Shown here piece by piece: positions 22,542 to 25,963 of a stretch of DNA of 25,963 nucleotides. The translations under genes and the position numbers were made by a program. Within the stretch, counting starts at the first letter, position 1. Each line of letters begins with the position of its first letter. The notes beneath the pieces were generated by a model. The model was not told where the DNA came from and made no database searches. It worked only from the letters and a program-made list of their open reading frames with translations. The stretch is from a bacterium UBP1_UBA4771 (lineage in GTDB: Bacteria > Krumholzibacteriota > Krumholzibacteriia > Krumholzibacteriales > Krumholzibacteriaceae): the NCBI GenBank assembly GCA_002403295.1, contig DHHN01000034.1, positions 1 through 25,963 on the forward strand. Direction: 5' to 3'.

Positions 22542-23732
22542 ATGGAGAAGAAGCAGCGGTTCGATACGGTGGCGGTGAAGGGCGGCTTTCCGTGGGAGGA
22601 GCAGCTCCGCTACCATACGATGGCCCCGCCGATCATTCAGGCGGCCGTTTTTCCCTACGAGTCGGCGCAGTGGGCCGCCGATCTCTACAGCTACAAGATC
22701 GAGGGGTTCGCGTACGGCCGCATCAACAACCCCACGAACGACATCTTCGAGAAGCGCATGGCGATGCTCGAGGGCGGCGAGGCGGGGCTCGCGACCTCGT
22801 CGGGGATGGCCGCGATATTCATGGTGCTGCATCACCTCGTCGAGTCCGGCCAAGAGATCGTCTCCTCGATCCGCGTCTACGGCGGCACGCAGCAGCTCTT
22901 CGCCGTGTCGTGCCCGCGCATGGGCATCACGGTGAAATGGGTCGAGCAGCCCGACAAGATCGAGGAATGGGAGAAGCTCATCACGCCGAAGACAAAGCTC
23001 CTCCACGTCGAAAGCCCGAGCAATCCGAACCTCTTCGTCGCCGACATCCCGCCGCTCGCGAAGCTCGCCAAGAAGCACGGCATCCCACTCATGGTCGACA
23101 ACACGATCTGCAGCCCCGCGCTCATGCGGCCGATCGAGATGGGCGCCGACATCGTCATCCACTCGGCGACGAAATACATCAGCGGCAACGGCACGAGCCT
23201 CAACGGCGTCATCGTCGGCAAGAAGGAGTTCGTGGATCACGTCCGGCACGTGGGGTTCCGCAACATCGGGCCGACGGCCGCCCCCTTCAATAGCTGGCTC
23301 TGCCTCCTCGGGCTCGAGAGCCTCTCGCTCCGCATGAAGAAGCACTCGGACAACGCGATGGCGATCGCGAAGTTCCTCGAGAAGCATCCGAAGGTCGAGT
23401 CGGTGCTCTACCCCGGACTTCCGAGCCATCCGCAGCACGAGGTCGCCAAACGCAACATGAGCGGTTTCAGCTCGCTCATGGGGATCCGGGTAAAGGGCGG
23501 TCTCGAGGCGACGCGCCGCGTGATCGACAACCTCAAGATCGCCGTCCACACGACGCACCTCGGCTCGTCGCAGACCGTGGCCATCCAGCCCGCCGCGACG
23601 ACGCACTGGCAGCTCGGCCCCGAGGAGCGGGCGAAGGCGGGCGTGCCCGACAACCTGATCCGCTACTCGGCGGGCATCGAGGACGCGCAGGATCTCATCG
23701 AGGATCTGGACGGCGCCTTGAAGAAGGCATAA
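22542..23732 (+). CDS. Cys/Met-metabolism PLP enzyme, probably a homoserine-ester sulfhydrylase
   Basis: The 396-residue enzyme belongs to the Cys/Met metabolism PLP-dependent transferases. PLP is bound by K211 in 'HSATKYISGNGTSLNG', preceded by 'MVDNTICSP' with the pyridine-N Asp. 'FAYGRINNPTNDIFEKRM' holds the Tyr and Arg that reach PLP phosphate across the dimer, and 'ATSSGMAAI' is the other phosphate loop. The stretch 'VYGGTQQLF' followed by 'PRMGI' resembles O-acetylhomoserine sulfhydrylases ('YGGTxxLF') more than methionine gamma-lyase, and 'LIRYSAGIEDAQDLIEDLDGAL' is the usual family C-terminus. Cystathionine gamma-synthase or gamma-lyase remain possible. Its location immediately before homoserine dehydrogenase supports methionine synthesis from activated homoserine. 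The ATG is preceded by a strong purine-rich GGAAGGAGG. Confidence 0.85.
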   Translation: MEKKQRFDTVAVKGGFPWEEQLRYHTMAPPIIQAAVFPYESAQWAADLYSYKIEGFAYGRINNPTNDIFEKRMAMLEGGEAGLATSSGMAAIFMVLHHLVESGQEIVSSIRVYGGTQQLFAVSCPRMGITVKWVEQPDKIEEWEKLITPKTKLLHVESPSNPNLFVADIPPLAKLAKKHGIPLMVDNTICSPALMRPIEMGADIVIHSATKYISGNGTSLNGVIVGKKEFVDHVRHVGFRNIGPTAAPFNSWLCLLGLESLSLRMKKHSDNAMAIAKFLEKHPKVESVLYPGLPSHPQHEVAKRNMSGFSSLMGIRVKGGLEATRRVIDNLKIAVHTTHLGSSQTVAIQPAATTHWQLGPEERAKAGVPDNLIRYSAGIEDAQDLIEDLDGALKKA

Positions 23733-23749
23733 GGCGGTTCGAACCGGCG

Positions 23750-23800
23750 CCCGCCGCCGCGGCCGGGACGCGAACCCGGCGTCCCCGCGGAACCGGCGGG
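23750..23800 (+). other. Three-helix GC hairpin in the leader of hom
   Basis: Three stacked helices can form: CCCGCCG (23750-23756) with CGGCGGG (23794-23800); CCGCG (23757-23761) with CGCGG (23786-23790); and GGGACGC (23765-23771) with GCGTCCC (23779-23785). That is 19 base pairs with small bulges and a seven-base loop. It ends eight bases before the GGGAGG of hom. There is no U-tract, so it is a candidate intercistronic mRNA processing or stability element. Confidence 0.6.
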
Positions 23801-23818
23801 CCGCACAGGGAGGATGCG

Positions 23819-25048
23819 ATGTACAGGCTGGCACTCATCGGATTCGGAGTCGTCGGGCAGGGGCTCGCGGAGATTCTGCTCAAGCACCGGGAGCGCCTCG
23901 TGAGGGCGCACGGCTTCGAGTTTTCGGTCGTCGCCGTGAGCGACGTCAACAAAGGCTCCGCGTACGATCCGAAGGGGCTCGATCTCGCGCGGCTCCTCTC
24001 GCTCGCGAAGGACAACAGAATATCGAGCTATCCCGGCGCGGCGACCGGCTGGAACGCGATCGACACGATCAGGAAGTCGAACGCCGACGTCGTCGTCGAG
24101 GCCTCCTACACGAACATCAAAACGGGCGAGCCCGCGTACTCGCACTTCAAGGCGGCGCTCGAATCAGGCAAGCACCTCGTCACGACGAACAAGGGCCCGA
24201 CGGCGCTCTTCATGAAGGAGCTCGTCGCGCTCGCCCGGTCGAAGGGCGTTCATTTCCGCTACGAGGGGAGCGTCATGAGCGGGACGCCGGTCCTGAACCT
24301 CGTCGAGTACTGCCTCGCCGGCAACGAGGTGAAGGAGATCCGCGGGATACTCAACGGCACGACGAACTTCATCCTTTCCAACATGGAGACGGGGAAGAGC
24401 TACGCCGAGGCGCTCAAGGAAGCGCAGGATCTCGGGTTCGCGGAGGCCGTGCCCGACGCCGACGTCGAAGGGTACGACGCGATGGCGAAGGTCGTCATCC
24501 TCGCCAAGGCGGTCATGGGCGCCGATCTCGCCGTCGCCGACGTCGACCGCACGGGGATCACGAAGATCACGGTCGAGGACGTCGCCGCCGCGAAGGCCGA
24601 GGGCAAGCGCTGGAAGCTCATCGGCCGCGTGGCGCGAGACGGCGCCTCCGTGCGCGCCTCGGTCCGGCCCGAGAAGCTCCCGCTCGCCGATCCGCTCGCC
24701 GGGGTCATGGGCGCGACGAACGCGGCGACCTTCCGCACGGATCTCATGGGCAACGTGACGATCGTCGGCGCGGGCGCGGGAAAGATCGAGACCGGATACT
24801 CCGTGCTCGCCGACCTGCTCCTCATCCACCGGTTCGCCGGCGGGAAGCGGGCCGCTGCTGCGGCGAAGAAGCCGGGCGCTCCGAAGAAGCCGGCGAAGCG
24901 CGCCGCGGCGAAGGCTGCGCCGAAGAAGGCGCCGAAGAAGGCCGCTCGGAAGGCCACGAAGAAGGCTCCGAAGAAAGCCGCGAAAAGGGCCGCACGGCGA
25001 GCCCCGAAAACGGCGAAACGAATGAAGAAACCGGCCCGCAGGCGCTAG
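23819..25048 (+). CDS. hom: Homoserine dehydrogenase with a histone H1-like Lys/Ala-rich C-terminal tail
   Basis: The first 340 residues are a compact homoserine dehydrogenase, which reduces aspartate semialdehyde to homoserine for threonine and methionine. The NAD(P)-binding 'LIGFGVVGQGLAEIL' is at the start, 'VVVEASYTNIKTGEP' and 'VTTNKGP' follow, and the catalytic domain shows 'YEGSVMSGTPVLN', 'IRGILNGTTNFILSNMETG', 'AQDLGFAEAVPDADVEGYDA' and 'KVVILAKAVMG'. No ACT regulatory domain is present. In the position it would occupy, residues 342-409 form a 68-residue tail with 31 Lys/Arg, no acidic residues, and repeats of the type 'KKAPKKAA', ending 'MKKPARRR'. The frame is uninterrupted, so this is not an obvious frameshift. 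The start ATG at 23819 lies five bases after GGGAGG. It is third in an operon with the Lrp-type regulator and the PLP enzyme. Confidence 0.93.
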   Translation: MYRLALIGFGVVGQGLAEILLKHRERLVRAHGFEFSVVAVSDVNKGSAYDPKGLDLARLLSLAKDNRISSYPGAATGWNAIDTIRKSNADVVVEASYTNIKTGEPAYSHFKAALESGKHLVTTNKGPTALFMKELVALARSKGVHFRYEGSVMSGTPVLNLVEYCLAGNEVKEIRGILNGTTNFILSNMETGKSYAEALKEAQDLGFAEAVPDADVEGYDAMAKVVILAKAVMGADLAVADVDRTGITKITVEDVAAAKAEGKRWKLIGRVARDGASVRASVRPEKLPLADPLAGVMGATNAATFRTDLMGNVTIVGAGAGKIETGYSVLADLLLIHRFAGGKRAAAAAKKPGAPKKPAKRAAAKAAPKKAPKKAARKATKKAPKKAAKRAARRAPKTAKRMKKPARRR

Positions 25049-25085
25049 CGCCGGGCATGAACCGCGAACAAAGGCAGGATCCCGT

Positions 25086-25963
25086 ATGAAGATGTTCATC
25101 GGCGGAAAGTGGATCGATAAAAAAGAGACGATCGAGGTGCGGGACCCGTACGACGATTCCCTCGTCGACACCGTGCCGAGCGGCGCGGCGGAGGACGTGA
25201 AGGCGGCGATCGACGCGGCCGTGAAAGGCTACGAAACGAACCGCAACCTGCCCGTGCACGAGCGCATCCGGATCCTCAACGCGGCCGCTTCCTACGTCGA
25301 ATCGCGGCAGGAGGAGTACGCGCGGGTCATCGCCCGCGAGGGGTCGAAGACGATCCGCGAGGCGCGCAAGGAGGCCTCCCGCTGCGTCGACACGATCCGC
25401 ATCTCGGCCGAGGAGGCGCGGCGCATCTCGGGGGAGACGATCCCGTTCGATTCGCGGCCCGGCTCCGAGAACCGCGTCGGATACTACTTCCGCTTCCCGA
25501 TCGGCGTCGTCGCGGCGATCACGCCCTTCAACGATCCGCTGAACCTCGTCGCCCACAAGGTCGGCCCGGCCGTCGCCGCGGGGAACGCGGTCGTCGTGAA
25601 GCCCGCGACCGTGACGCCGCTTTCGGCCCTCATGCTCGCGAAGGCTTTCGACGAGGCGGGGCTCCCGCCCGGCGTTCTCAACGTCGTGACGGGCCACGCG
25701 GCGAAAACCGGCGACGCGCTCGTCACCGACCCGCGCGTCCGCATGGTGAGCTTCACGGGAGGCGCCGAGGCCGGGGAGGCGATCGTGAAGAAGGCGGGGC
25801 TCAAGAAGATCGGCATGGAGCTCGGCTCGAACACCCCCGTCATCGTGCTCGAGGACTGCGACCTCAAGCGCGCCGTGGACGACTGCGTCTCGGGCGCCTT
25901 CTGGGCGGCCGGGCAGAACTGCATCGGCGTCCAGCGCATCTACGTCGAGCAGTCGATCTACAA
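25086..25963 (+). CDS. NAD(P)-dependent aldehyde dehydrogenase (partial, C-terminus beyond window)
   Basis: An open frame starts at ATG 25086, 37 bp after hom, with GGCAGGA upstream, and runs to the window end without a stop (about 292 residues seen of a typical 470-490). It is an aldehyde dehydrogenase superfamily member: the oxyanion Asn N149 in 'TPFNDPLN', 'NAVVVKPATVTPLSAL' for cofactor binding, 'VSFTGGAEAGEAI', the general base E245 in 'GMELGSNTPVIVLED' and the nucleophile C279 in 'GQNCIGVQRIY'. These are all intact, so it should oxidise an aldehyde to an acid. The exact substrate is not decided by the visible part. The 'PFNDPLNLVAHK' and 'ELGSNTPVIV' variants are of the type seen in lactaldehyde or phosphorylating-free glyceraldehyde-3-phosphate dehydrogenases. 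Its place after hom hints at a role in amino-acid or C4-aldehyde turnover. Confidence 0.88.
   Translation, partial: MKMFIGGKWIDKKETIEVRDPYDDSLVDTVPSGAAEDVKAAIDAAVKGYETNRNLPVHERIRILNAAASYVESRQEEYARVIAREGSKTIREARKEASRCVDTIRISAEEARRISGETIPFDSRPGSENRVGYYFRFPIGVVAAITPFNDPLNLVAHKVGPAVAAGNAVVVKPATVTPLSALMLAKAFDEAGLPPGVLNVVTGHAAKTGDALVTDPRVRMVSFTGGAEAGEAIVKKAGLKKIGMELGSNTPVIVLEDCDLKRAVDDCVSGAFWAAGQNCIGVQRIYVEQSIY

Noticed and set aside
21018..23834. A 938-codon open frame on the - strand
   Set aside because: It covers the Ig protein, Lrp-type and PLP-enzyme genes in antisense and has no recognisable motif or start signal.
24842..25048. Frameshift artefact explaining the basic tail of hom
   Set aside because: The core and tail are in one uninterrupted frame with a proper stop, and the tail has regular KKAPKKA-type repeats instead of random residues. 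A sequencing cause cannot be fully excluded.

Overview
The window is gene-dense, GC-rich bacterial DNA. I see no tRNA, rRNA, CRISPR array, insertion sequence or phage module. The best taxonomic clue is a pair of secreted proteins that end in a FlgD-like Ig/type A sorting domain with the hallmark 'PNPFNP' motif. These proteins, an Omp85-like barrel fusion, a DUF4097-type solenoid and paired M16 peptidases suggest a Gram-negative member of the FCB group. An uncultured lineage such as Eisenbacteria or Krumholzibacteria is plausible. This placement is inferred from protein style, not from a marker gene.

Layout, left to right. (1) 1-2412 (+): the end of a citrate lyase alpha chain gene (citF) followed 25 bp later by an unusually long ATP-type PEP carboxykinase gene (pckA); together they could turn citrate into acetate, PEP and CO2. 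A bidirectional terminator-like hairpin separates pckA from the convergent next gene. (2) 2503-5487 (-): a secreted M1 metallopeptidase whose C-terminal third looks like an outer-membrane beta-barrel. (3) 5621-9527 (+): a COQ7-like diiron protein, then two exported M16 peptidase-family subunits, one catalytic and one lacking the zinc site. (4) 9582-10853 (+): glgC, with a perfect 14-bp hairpin just before its ribosome binding site. (5) 10850-13055 (-): nadE and an overlapping GNAT acetyltransferase, convergent with glgC. (6) 13224-14477 (+): a secreted solenoid protein built from 18-residue 'TMGG' repeats, ending at a strong intrinsic terminator. (7) 14552-17840 (-): a two-gene operon of exported proteins, one with a sorting domain and one tail-fibre-like with a C-terminal coiled coil. 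(8) 18093-21785 (+): a 1230-residue secreted protein with seven SbsA-type Ig domains between two copies of a Cys-containing domain, plus a sorting domain. (9) 21885-25963 (+): an apparent amino-acid operon of an Lrp/AsnC regulator, a Cys/Met-metabolism PLP enzyme (homoserine sulfhydrylase type), homoserine dehydrogenase, and an aldehyde dehydrogenase cut by the window end.

Most notable: homoserine dehydrogenase carries a 68-residue Lys/Ala/Pro tail resembling a histone H1 C-terminus, and the Lrp-type regulator of the same operon has an Arg-rich tail. Other points of interest are the M1-barrel fusion, the 18-residue solenoid, the bookend domain duplication in the Ig protein, and GC-rich hairpins just upstream of glgC and hom. 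All function assignments come from reading motifs in the translated sequence; no database search was possible.
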